Under the pieces are notes generated by a model that saw only the letters and a program-made list of their open reading frames with translations, was not told where the DNA came from and searched no databases. Of a stretch of 64,000 nt of DNA, positions 33,028-41,608 are shown piece after piece (position 1 is the stretch's first letter; the number at the start of each line of letters is the position of its first letter). This stretch comes from Chryseosolibacter sp964551035 (GTDB lineage: Bacteria > Bacteroidota > Bacteroidia > Cytophagales > Cyclobacteriaceae), in contig CAZKBK010000012.1 in the NCBI GenBank assembly GCA_964551035.1, forward strand, positions 1 through 64,000. The letters run 5' to 3'. A program made the translations under genes and the position numbers.

Positions 33028-34206
33028 TTAATGGTCGTGATGGCCCGCAAAGTAGGTTCGAAACCTCAGCTTTCGCCCGAGGTAAGGCGCTACCGGCTCA
33101 TAGAAATAGAGGACATCCACGGACAACAGGATGACCAGCAACGTCAGGGCAGGTTCAAACTTCAAGCCGGCGCCCATGATCAGGAGCACGACGAACATCA
33201 ACAATATCGAAGTCACCAACTGCGATATCTTTGCCACCAGGTGAAACCATTTATGACGGCGTACAAAGAAGTAGACGTAGGCGAGCACGTGAAGCATGCC
33301 CACGACGACCGCGAGCAACACGTTGACAACCGTGGGAACCTTGTTGATATAATCCTCGCGCAGAATCATCGATATAATGTTCGCGTGGATCACCACCCCG
33401 TAGGTATCCGGAAGGGATCTGCCGCCAATATGTTCATTCAATGGCGTAAAGTGCGCGTCCTCAATCGATTTTTTCTCGCCGATGGAGCCGGCGTAACCCA
33501 GCAGCACAATCTTGCCCTTCACAAGCGACGCGAAGGACGCCTCTGAAAGGATCTCATCGGCGGTAAGATGTGTAAACTGCTCAATACCTCCAAGGTAGTT
33601 GATGATCTCGTAGTTTTCACCGCGTGCAAGAATCGTTTCAGCTTTCCTGGGATCGTATTTCTTTACGGCTTCGACCGCAAGGGCATGTTGGTCGAAGAGC
33701 GTTGGCCTGAAATGCCGGATCGTCGATCCCGCTTCATGTTCCCCCACGAGGTTGATGTGCCCGACGGTATACCGGCCAAAAATTTCATGACTGGTATGCC
33801 AGGCTGGATCGCCTTCTTCCTGCTCTTCAAAATATCCGGCGAGCACGAGGCGAGGTCCGGCATTTTTGAAAGCCTCGCGCAACGCGCTGTCCGCCTCGGG
33901 ATCGCGCGGTTCGCTAAAATACGCGTCCACGGCGATCACCGCGGCATCATGCGCACTCAGCCGGCTGACCAATTCCGCAATGCGCCTCCTGCCAAGCGTA
34001 TCGATGTCGACGATGACCACGGATGTATCGTGCACGTCGCGCGATTTTATCTTCGAAAAATAGACATCGGTGAGTTCAAAGTCCCGCCACGCCTCCTTCA
34101 GATCAAAAACGTGGAAGTTGATGGGGTTAAACTTCAGAAGCCCGATCAACGCAAAGACCAGGAGCGCAACAAGGGTACTGTCGACAAGAATATGGGGCTT
34201 CTTCAC
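33028..34206 (-). CDS. CHASE2-domain membrane sensor
   Basis: The 392-residue protein has an N-terminal membrane helix (about 8-25) and a large extracytoplasmic CHASE2 domain (about 30-285) with VVIVDIDTLGRRRIAELVSRL, AAVIAVDAYFSEPRD, LVLAGYFEE, GKIVLLGYAGS and YGVVIHANIISMILRED. Three C-terminal membrane spans follow (about 292-315, 328-350, 353-370). CHASE2 senses unknown extracellular cues. There is no kinase or cyclase output domain, so it must signal through a partner. It lies between the HtrA-like and FecR-like genes in one operon, which makes them the likely partners. Confidence 0.9.
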   Translation of the reverse strand: MKKPHILVDSTLVALLVFALIGLLKFNPINFHVFDLKEAWRDFELTDVYFSKIKSRDVHDTSVVIVDIDTLGRRRIAELVSRLSAHDAAVIAVDAYFSEPRDPEADSALREAFKNAGPRLVLAGYFEEQEEGDPAWHTSHEIFGRYTVGHINLVGEHEAGSTIRHFRPTLFDQHALAVEAVKKYDPRKAETILARGENYEIINYLGGIEQFTHLTADEILSEASFASLVKGKIVLLGYAGSIGEKKSIEDAHFTPLNEHIGGRSLPDTYGVVIHANIISMILREDYINKVPTVVNVLLAVVVGMLHVLAYVYFFVRRHKWFHLVAKISQLVTSILLMFVVLLIMGAGLKFEPALTLLVILLSVDVLYFYEPVAPYLGRKLRFRTYFAGHHDH

Positions 34207-34233
34207 GGGTGTCGAAATATTACGGGCATGACG

Positions 34234-35718
34234 TCAATAGAACAATGTGCGGAGCTGGGCGGCGCCATGGCCGGAGAAGTGATGGCGGTAAAGTTTGACC
34301 TCCGAGTCGGGGAATCGTTGGGGCACAGCATAAAAATCGAGGATACCCGACAATGATGTCAGCCGGATGATCGCCCCGAGGTCCTTGAGGTCGGCAATCC
34401 GGAACATCAATTGCGAGTCGTTTTCGGCAATGCCCGCGGCGAGAAGGATGAATGTGTTGTTTCCCGCCGACTGCCCCGGCTTTTTGAACCGTTTCTCCGG
34501 GCCGTATTCCATCATCTTGCCGGCGTTGTAGGTGAGCGTCAGGTGTTGTTCATCGGCCCCCAGCGACAAAGACTCGTCTTTGCCCACCGTATAACGGGCG
34601 ATGGCTTCAAGTTGCGGCGTTCGAAGCGCACCGGCACCAATGGTTACCGTCTCTTCTCTTTTGTGATTTGAAATGCCGAGTGTCACCTTCGCGCCAGGTT
34701 TTAGGCGTTCGAATAATTCCAGTGCATGGTCCAGGTTATCGACTTTCTCGCCGTTGATGGAAATGAGTTGTCCGCCCGTTTTCGCCGCCACCGCAGACGC
34801 CGCCGGCGAACCCGGGATCACCCCGCCGATCAAAACCGGGCCCTGTACTTCCTGATAATATTCGTCGTACCGCACCTCCTGTATGAGCTCGACGCCGAGG
34901 AATGCCCGCTCGATCCGCCCATCATTGCGAATAATTTCATCCACCAGCCTTTCGCTGAGCCGGCCTTCCAGCGCAAAGTTGATCTGGCTGGCAATGAAAA
35001 AGTTCTCATTGTCCGGCGAAGCAAACTGGATCTGCGAGTTGATGCCGACAACCTTTCCCTGTTCATCGACGAGCGGCCCGCCGCTGTTACCCCAAATGAT
35101 CGTCGCCGTACTCTGGATGAAACCGCTTCTCCCTACGAACTGGTTGTTGCGCGTCCGGCTCTTTCCCGAGATGATCCCATCGGAAACGGAATAAGGATAT
35201 TGCCCCAACGGATTGCCAATGGCGTATACCCGCTCGCCAACCCGCACGTCGGAACTCCGGAACGCCATCGGGATAATTTCCTCACCGGGAGCCTCGACGA
35301 ATTCCAGGACGGCGATGTCGTAAAAAGTATCCCCACCCAACAGGCGCACCTCGTATTTTTCGCGCGTGATGGTATAGACGTATATGCTTCCTTTTGCGTC
35401 CGAAGCGTTTTCGACCACATGGGCGTTGGTGACCACGTAGGGTTTGTTGTTTTTGATCACGACGAACCCCGAACCCGTCCCATGGGAATTCGAAAGGTCG
35501 AGCGTCTCGCGGTAGGCCTCCTCGATCGGCGACGCCCCCCGCGCGCCCAACTGCCGGGAAAACTGCTCCGTATTGTAAACGGCCACCGTTACAACGCCCT
35601 GAACCGCGTTTTCAAGGTTGTCGAGGTTTGCCTGGCCCCGGCTGGGAAGGGTTACCAGCGGCAGCATCAAGATCAATATCAAAAATCGCATCATCATAGT
35701 AGGGTTCGTCATCCGCAT
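34234..35718 (-). CDS. HtrA-like S1C serine protease with PDZ domain
   Basis: The 494-residue protein has a signal peptide ending SRGQ. The trypsin-like domain (about 70-245) carries the triad His 100 (VTNAHVV), Asp 134 (FYDIAVLEF) and Ser 212 (GNSGGPL). A PDZ domain follows (about 275-355, with VLIGGVIPGSPAASA and ISINGEKVDNLDHALELF). The C-terminal 125 residues are an unrecognised beta-rich region. DegP/HtrA-type enzymes act as periplasmic quality-control or regulated proteases, often cutting anti-sigma factors. It is the first gene of the operon with CHASE2 and FecR-like genes and is divergent from the thioredoxin-like gene. Confidence 0.93.
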   Translation of the reverse strand: MRMTNPTMMMRFLILILMLPLVTLPSRGQANLDNLENAVQGVVTVAVYNTEQFSRQLGARGASPIEEAYRETLDLSNSHGTGSGFVVIKNNKPYVVTNAHVVENASDAKGSIYVYTITREKYEVRLLGGDTFYDIAVLEFVEAPGEEIIPMAFRSSDVRVGERVYAIGNPLGQYPYSVSDGIISGKSRTRNNQFVGRSGFIQSTATIIWGNSGGPLVDEQGKVVGINSQIQFASPDNENFFIASQINFALEGRLSERLVDEIIRNDGRIERAFLGVELIQEVRYDEYYQEVQGPVLIGGVIPGSPAASAVAAKTGGQLISINGEKVDNLDHALELFERLKPGAKVTLGISNHKREETVTIGAGALRTPQLEAIARYTVGKDESLSLGADEQHLTLTYNAGKMMEYGPEKRFKKPGQSAGNNTFILLAAGIAENDSQLMFRIADLKDLGAIIRLTSLSGILDFYAVPQRFPDSEVKLYRHHFSGHGAAQLRTLFY

Positions 35719-35741
35719 CTCGATGACATTAATGGAATAAT

Positions 35742-35825
35742 GTGAACCTGATAGTTAGAAAAAAGATTTTGAAAATCCCATATCCTTACATCATCCGTCA
35801 AAAAAAAAATCGAACCGGGGGGTTC
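35742..35825. promoter_or_regulatory. GTGAACC word and GAACC-GGGG-GGTTC palindrome between protease and thioredoxin genes
   Basis: GTGAACC lies at 35742-35748. A perfect 5-base palindrome GAACC-n4-GGTTC lies at 35812-35825 and continues as GGTTCACC. These words match those at 28884 and 32105. The 205-base region serves two divergent promoters. Confidence 0.3.
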
Positions 35826-35923
35826 ACCTCGCCACCGGGGATGCATTAATTGTAAACCTGGAACAAAGATCGCTTGCAAAACCATTCACAAGTCTGATCC
35901 GCGTTCCATAAACCAAAACTCCA

Positions 35924-37093
35924 ATGAAAACAAAAGCTTTATTTATGCTAACCATCGCAGCGATGGGGCACTACGGCGTCACCGCACAGGGCATTGCCTT
36001 CGAACACGGCACCTGGTCAAACGTGCTCAAGACAGCGGACGCCTCGGACAAGATTGTCTTTGTCGACTTCTACGCCACCTGGTGCGGACCCTGCAAATAC
36101 ATGAGCGCGAACGTCTTCACCGACAGCCGCGTGGGCACCTTCTTCAACGAGAATTTCGTCTCGTTCAAGGTCGACGCCGAGGCGGAGGAACCCGAACTGG
36201 TGGAGTCGATTGACCTTGACGCCTACCCCACACTCGTGTTCTTCGACGCCGAAGGCCGGATACTCTACAAGCATGTGGGCGGCCTCGACGTGGACGATCT
36301 CATCGCGTTGGGCGAAAAGATGACCGCGTATGAAACGAACCGCAGGAAAAGCCTTGATGGCACAGCTTCCCGCGAAGAATTGTTCCAGTATCTCACCATC
36401 GCGAAGACCGCCGACCCGGATAACTTTCAACGACTGGCATCCGATCTTTCCGGTACGTTCACGGAAGACGATCTCTTCGACCCGGCAGCATGGAGCATTT
36501 TTACCGCACAGGAAACGGATATTCGGTCGGCCGCTTTTCGAAAGGTGATTATCTACGGACGCGACCTCGCCGCGATCCACGGCGACTATTTCGACTATGT
36601 CTCCAACGTCATGGGGCTGTACTTCGCGGGCGTTATCGACTCGGGAAACGTGGAGGACCTCGGCATCTACAAGGAAATCCTGCGCGACTTCTACATCACC
36701 GTCGGCGAGACTGAGTTTGACGAACGCTATTTCGACCTGAAAGTCAACGCCGATTTCTATGAGGAACGGAACGACATGGAGCAGTACGCGAAGGCGCTCA
36801 CGGAATGGACGGAAAGCTACATCATGGATGACTGGAAGGAACTCGCAGAAACGGCCGTAAAGTTCAGCTACACGATAGAGGAACCCATGTACAAGGAACG
36901 GGCATTGAACTGGGCAAAGCAGGCACTCGAACTCGAAAGAAACAAACATACCACGTTCATGCTCGCCATCGTATACAAGAACAACGGACTGACGGACGAC
37001 GCCATCCGGCTTACCAAAGAGACCTTGCAATTTGAGCTTGACGAAGAGGAACAACAGGTCGTCCACGAATACCTCGAAGAATTGGAGTCGTAG
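35924..37093 (+). CDS. Exported thioredoxin-like protein
   Basis: The 389-residue protein has a signal peptide (ending VTAQG). A thioredoxin fold (about 25-135) carries the active site CGPC (Cys 54, Cys 57; FVDFYATWCGPCKYMS) and the cis-Pro region DAYPTLVFFDAEG. The remaining 250 residues are helical, with TPR-like repeats near the end (YTIEEPMYKERALNWAKQAL, then VYKNNGLTDDAIRLTKETLQ). It should reduce or isomerise disulfides in the periplasm. A hairpin terminator follows. The gene is divergent from the HtrA-like protease. Confidence 0.9.
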   Translation: MKTKALFMLTIAAMGHYGVTAQGIAFEHGTWSNVLKTADASDKIVFVDFYATWCGPCKYMSANVFTDSRVGTFFNENFVSFKVDAEAEEPELVESIDLDAYPTLVFFDAEGRILYKHVGGLDVDDLIALGEKMTAYETNRRKSLDGTASREELFQYLTIAKTADPDNFQRLASDLSGTFTEDDLFDPAAWSIFTAQETDIRSAAFRKVIIYGRDLAAIHGDYFDYVSNVMGLYFAGVIDSGNVEDLGIYKEILRDFYITVGETEFDERYFDLKVNADFYEERNDMEQYAKALTEWTESYIMDDWKELAETAVKFSYTIEEPMYKERALNWAKQALELERNKHTTFMLAIVYKNNGLTDDAIRLTKETLQFELDEEEQQVVHEYLEELES

Positions 37094-37126
37094 ACGGACA
37101 GCCGTCGGGTTGGTTTGAGTGGTTGG

Positions 37127-37156
37127 AATCCCGGTCTGGGTCAGATCGGGATTTTT
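37127..37156 (+). terminator. Rho-independent terminator after the thioredoxin-like gene
   Basis: AATCCCG (37127-37133) pairs with CGGGATT (37147-37153), followed by more T residues. It lies 34 bases after the stop at 37093. The start of the following caspase gene must therefore be downstream of it, which rules out the longest open frame beginning at 37123. Confidence 0.75.
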
Positions 37157-37248
37157 CCATCGTTGCCCGGATGCGACGAAGTTTCTTCATCGCGTCGCAT
37201 GAAATATCTATTTTGCACCTTGTGAAAATCCCTACCGGCCGGAAAAAC

Positions 37249-40200
37249 ATGCTCATGACCCAACCCGCGCGTCACCCAATACGCCTGATCACTTTTACCA
37301 TCCTCATCGCGATCAGCACACAGGTGAAAGCGCAAACCGCCATTGTCCCCAAGCCGGTGATGATCCCCTGGCATACCGGTGATAACATCACCAGGATGCA
37401 CTTCTCGGCAGACGGCCAGTTTCTGGTCACACGGGGCGACGACCAACAAGTGATCATTACCGACCTGAAGAAACGCCTGCCCGTTCACCGCATCGATGGC
37501 GTCGTCGATATGATCGTACACCCTTCCCTTCCCGTCCTGTTTACCGTTTCCACAAGGGGTGAAGGTGAAAGCGAATCGGTCGTGGTCCGGCAGTTGAGTT
37601 TTCAGTCCGCGCAGGTGATGCGTGAAATTGTGCTTCCCGCCCACATCAGCGACTCCGGCTCTTATAAAACCTGGGAACCTGGCAGCCCGTGGCTGACAGC
37701 CATCGACTTCAAGAACGATCGGGTGATCATGCCCTATTCGAGCTACCCGTCCACGAAGATCTGTGTCTTCGATTCGTCAGGAACCCTGATTGAATCCTTG
37801 CCCATACCGGATGAAAACCAGGTCAACGCAATCTTTCCGCGTGGGGATGAACTTTATGTCGTCGGCAGCCACGGCGTGTTCTTGAAAACAAAAGATCGCC
37901 TGGAGTTGAAGCTGAAGCCGGAAGGTGCTGAAAACTATTTCGCCAACATCAGGAACCATGGCGATACCCTGATCCTCGTCTCCAACAAAATGGTCCAGTG
38001 GGTAGATGCCGCAGACTTCAACGTCATTAAGACCGCGTCGATAGCGGATTTCTTTGCGCAAGGCGAACGGGACTTCTCGCAAGCCGGAAGAATGCGGTTC
38101 AACCATCCGTTCGCCGTTGCGGGAGACGGCACCGTCTGGATTGCGGATACCCGCCTCACCCGCGCCGTGCCGGGCCAGGAGGCCCCTTCCCATTACCGCC
38201 TGGCACGCGTGGGCGACGACATTACCTACCCGCTTGCCAAAGGGCAGGGCCGCGACGCCGGCGTTTCGCCCGTCATCGCGTACCATGCGCCGTCCGGCGT
38301 CTTTGCGTTCATGGAGAAGACCGGCTCGTTGACCGTCATACTCCACCAAATAGAGAAAGGGGAGTTGTTCTACATCGGCCAGTCCAACACGCCGATAACA
38401 CGCATTTACTTTACGGCAACGCCGGGAGAGATCCTCCTCCAGGCTTCCGCGGACACTGAGGAGGCCGGGTTCTTACTGAACCTCGCCAACGGAAGGATCG
38501 ATGTTACCGGCATTCTCAACACCGCATTGACAGACCGGTATCCTCAGTCCTATGCCGACTACGTTCCGCTCGCTGAACACGAACCGATCTTCAATGAAAA
38601 CGAAGGAACGTACGAAGCCGCGCGCTACCTTTCCTTCCGGGAAAATCACTACCTCAACTACAAGTTTCGCGACCCCTTCTCGTCGGGTACCCGCGACACC
38701 ATCTCGATCAGAACCGCGGATGGGTATTTCAGGTTCGCAATGGCGAACGGCCTGGCGCAATGGTTCTCCCCGTCGGGAAAACCAACGCAAAAAATACTGT
38801 TGAAGACCGCCGAGGGGAAGGCCATCGAATTCTCTTCGTTCTTTTTTGAAAAATATCAATACGACAGCACCAGCCACCTGTTTACGGCCAACTATGGCAG
38901 CCAAAGTATTGGCGGCGCCGGCTTGCAGTACGTGATTGATGTCCGTCGTGAAAAACTGATGCGGGAATGGACATTCCCTTCGGCCGTCGCTGTGTTTAAG
39001 CACGGGACGATCTATGTAACCGGGAAAGGTGTCTATGACCTGGATACGGATGCGCTCATCCACGAATTCCCCGACGATCATCGGCCGAGGATATTCCGGG
39101 ACCGAAATTTTACCCTCACCAGCGACGAACGATACCTGTGCTACCACGATTGGGACGATGAATTTGTGGCCTTCGATCTGCAGACCGGCGCGGCGCAATC
39201 GATGGGTTCGCTTCCGGATATTGAACAGATGATCGCCGACCCACACAGCCCGTTCGTATACACGTTGAGCACAAACGGAACCGTAAACATCTGGCATCCC
39301 GGGAACGCCGCCCGGGCGGCCGTGATTCACATCCGTTCAAAAACCGACTTCACAACCCTGAAGCAGCTTCAGCCCACTTACCTTGTACAGGTTCCCGATG
39401 GGTATTACATGGGTGAGAACCGGTACTTCGACCTCGTTGTGATGCAGGACGGTAGCCGGCAATTCCCGGTCTTTCAGATGGACAACCGGTTCAACCGCCC
39501 GGACATCGTACTCGCCACGCTGGGTTATGCCGATCCGGCCACACTGGCTCCGCTCGAAACGATCGCCGGGAAACGCGCGCAAGAAACCCGCCCAACGTTT
39601 TCCGGTGACGTCGTGATTTCCAACAAGGGGAAAATTCCCCTTCATAGCGACAAGCGTACCATCAACATCACCACACGGCTGGAGGGCACAGCCGGCAACG
39701 CAGCGGGGATTATGGTTTACGCCAACGGCACGGCCTTGTGGCCAGCACCCGGAAAAGCGCCGTCGAACAACTTCTCTGCGCAAGTCGACCTCGTTGACCA
39801 TGTCAACCACATTCGCGTATGTCTCGTCGATGCAGCGGGAAACGAATCGCCCGGCGACTACCTGGTAGTCAACGCCGCGCCCGTGGAAAAAAAGAACCTC
39901 TACGTGGTCGGCATGGGCGTCTCGCACTACCGCGACAGCCTCCACGATCTGAAATACGCCGCCAAGGATATGAACGACTTCCTGAACTACACACGCACCA
40001 TCCAGAGTTACGAAGAGGTTTTTGTACGTGAATTCACCAATGACGAAGTCTCAACGTCGACTACTGACGACATCACGGATTTTTTGAAGGCCGCGCGCAG
40101 CCAGGACGAAGTAATCGTTTACTATGCCGGCCATGGCTTGCTCGACCATGAACAAAACTTTTTCCTCTCCACGTTTGCCATGGATTTCGCCGACCCCGCC

Positions 40201-41472
40201 AGGAATGGACTTCCGATCGAAGCCGTGGTAAAGGCGCTGGCCGGCAGCGTGGCGCGAAAGAAACTCATGCTCATCGACGCCTGCAACAGCGGGCTCATCG
40301 ACGACCTGCAAGTCCCGTCCGACCATTTTCTCACGGTCGACAGCACCTTCCATGTGACCACCGAAGCACGCGGCGCCGAACTCGAAACGGAGGCGGTGCA
40401 AAACCTCTCGGCGATCTACTATACCTTCAATAATTTCAGTTCCGGCGCCGGCGTGAACATCCTCGCGGCCGCGGCAGGAAATGAAGCCGCCCTCGAAGGC
40501 GGCGGACTGAAAAACGGTTTGTTCACGTACAGTCTCATGACGGGTCTCAAGAGCGGCGAGGCCGACATCGACCAGAATGCAACGATCACCATCAACGAAT
40601 TACAGTTGTTCGTGTCCGATCTGGTGGAAAGGCTCTCCGGCGGCAAGCAACGACCTTCGTTCCGCCAGGCCAACATCTACATGGATATTCCGGTGACGAG
40701 AACCAGCGATTCCTATTTCGCATATTTCATCGAAGCGGCAAAAACAGACCATCGGGACCTGGCAAGCATGCTGTTGGAGGAAGGGGAGGTCTCTGTGAAC
40801 CAAAAAGATCATTCGGGATTCACGGCCTTGCACTATGCCAGCCGTGAAGGACATTTCGGCATGGTAGGCTATCTCCTTGCCCAGGGCGCAGACGCGAATG
40901 CCGAAACCGAATTCAAGTTTACACCCGCTTATCTCGCGGCCTACAACGGCCACCTTCGGGTGCTGTATTTACTTCACAGCGCCGGCGCCGACCTGCAACC
41001 GCTCAAGACCGGACATTTCTATGACGAGATCAGAAAAAAGAACAATGGTGAAATTCTCGAGATGCTGGACCACCCCGAAGTCGTGAAAGCGCGCGAAGAC
41101 CGCCAATTGATGTTTGCCAGGGCGGTGGCCAACGGCGACGTTCTCGCGGCGGACTCCCTCCTGAAGCATCACAAGCTGGACGTCGATCACTGGCTAATGA
41201 AGGAAAACACCTCCGCCCTGTTTGTGATGGTGTCGAGAAAAAGTCATCCGGGCGTGAATTGGCTGGTCGCCCATGGCGCAGACGTAAACGCGCCATCGCC
41301 CGACGGCGGCATTACCCCGTTGATGCTTGCCGCCTACCTCGGCGATGTCGGTGTGGTTGAACTGTTGCTAAACCACGGTGCCGACAAGGCCATCACCGAC
41401 GCGGATGGCAAGACGGCGTTGGACTACGCGCGGGACGCGGGAAATGACATGGCATTGCAGGTGCTCCAATAG
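37249..41472 (+). CDS. Exported WD40-caspase-ankyrin protein
   Basis: I place the start at 37249 (MLMTQPARHP), which gives a signal peptide ending TQVKAQ; a TATTTTGC word at 37209 is a weak -7 element. The 1407-residue product has propeller-like repeats (about 30-700), a conserved linker PDGYYMG...NRFNRPDIVLATLGYA, an Ig-like segment and a caspase domain (about 883-1150). His 962 (YYAGHGLL) and Cys 1012 (IDACNSGL) form the catalytic pair. The C-terminal 220 residues are ankyrin repeats (GFTALHYASREGHFGMVGYL, then ITPLMLAAYLGDVGVVELLL). It is a paralogue of the gene at 22074 with a different C-terminus. Confidence 0.9.
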   Translation: MLMTQPARHPIRLITFTILIAISTQVKAQTAIVPKPVMIPWHTGDNITRMHFSADGQFLVTRGDDQQVIITDLKKRLPVHRIDGVVDMIVHPSLPVLFTVSTRGEGESESVVVRQLSFQSAQVMREIVLPAHISDSGSYKTWEPGSPWLTAIDFKNDRVIMPYSSYPSTKICVFDSSGTLIESLPIPDENQVNAIFPRGDELYVVGSHGVFLKTKDRLELKLKPEGAENYFANIRNHGDTLILVSNKMVQWVDAADFNVIKTASIADFFAQGERDFSQAGRMRFNHPFAVAGDGTVWIADTRLTRAVPGQEAPSHYRLARVGDDITYPLAKGQGRDAGVSPVIAYHAPSGVFAFMEKTGSLTVILHQIEKGELFYIGQSNTPITRIYFTATPGEILLQASADTEEAGFLLNLANGRIDVTGILNTALTDRYPQSYADYVPLAEHEPIFNENEGTYEAARYLSFRENHYLNYKFRDPFSSGTRDTISIRTADGYFRFAMANGLAQWFSPSGKPTQKILLKTAEGKAIEFSSFFFEKYQYDSTSHLFTANYGSQSIGGAGLQYVIDVRREKLMREWTFPSAVAVFKHGTIYVTGKGVYDLDTDALIHEFPDDHRPRIFRDRNFTLTSDERYLCYHDWDDEFVAFDLQTGAAQSMGSLPDIEQMIADPHSPFVYTLSTNGTVNIWHPGNAARAAVIHIRSKTDFTTLKQLQPTYLVQVPDGYYMGENRYFDLVVMQDGSRQFPVFQMDNRFNRPDIVLATLGYADPATLAPLETIAGKRAQETRPTFSGDVVISNKGKIPLHSDKRTINITTRLEGTAGNAAGIMVYANGTALWPAPGKAPSNNFSAQVDLVDHVNHIRVCLVDAAGNESPGDYLVVNAAPVEKKNLYVVGMGVSHYRDSLHDLKYAAKDMNDFLNYTRTIQSYEEVFVREFTNDEVSTSTTDDITDFLKAARSQDEVIVYYAGHGLLDHEQNFFLSTFAMDFADPARNGLPIEAVVKALAGSVARKKLMLIDACNSGLIDDLQVPSDHFLTVDSTFHVTTEARGAELETEAVQNLSAIYYTFNNFSSGAGVNILAAAAGNEAALEGGGLKNGLFTYSLMTGLKSGEADIDQNATITINELQLFVSDLVERLSGGKQRPSFRQANIYMDIPVTRTSDSYFAYFIEAAKTDHRDLASMLLEEGEVSVNQKDHSGFTALHYASREGHFGMVGYLLAQGADANAETEFKFTPAYLAAYNGHLRVLYLLHSAGADLQPLKTGHFYDEIRKKNNGEILEMLDHPEVVKAREDRQLMFARAVANGDVLAADSLLKHHKLDVDHWLMKENTSALFVMVSRKSHPGVNWLVAHGADVNAPSPDGGITPLMLAAYLGDVGVVELLLNHGADKAITDADGKTALDYARDAGNDMALQVLQ

Positions 41473-41608
41473 CCGTGGTGCCGATGTCCGCGATAAAGCG
41501 GTGACGGGCATTTTGAACACCGATGGACGCCGAATTCAGGTCATATTTTATATGTATCTTAGCCCGTTTTACGGATATTTTTTCCGACCTGAAAGCGTTA
41601 TAAAATCC

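Noticed and set aside
36017..37066. Long open frame antisense to the thioredoxin-like gene
   Set aside because: The plus-strand protein has a signal peptide and CGPC motif; the antisense product shows no domain.
37123..37248. The longer start of the WD40-caspase-ankyrin gene
   Set aside because: The extension would pass through the terminator hairpin of the preceding gene and precede a clear signal peptide.
38473..39330. Long open frame antisense to the WD40-caspase-ankyrin gene
   Set aside because: It is a shadow of the strong coding frame on the plus strand; no recognisable protein features.
41378..41608. Upstream extension of the basic repeat protein to an ATG inside the caspase gene
   Set aside because: It overlaps the caspase gene in another frame; the ATG at 41609 gives a clean signal peptide.
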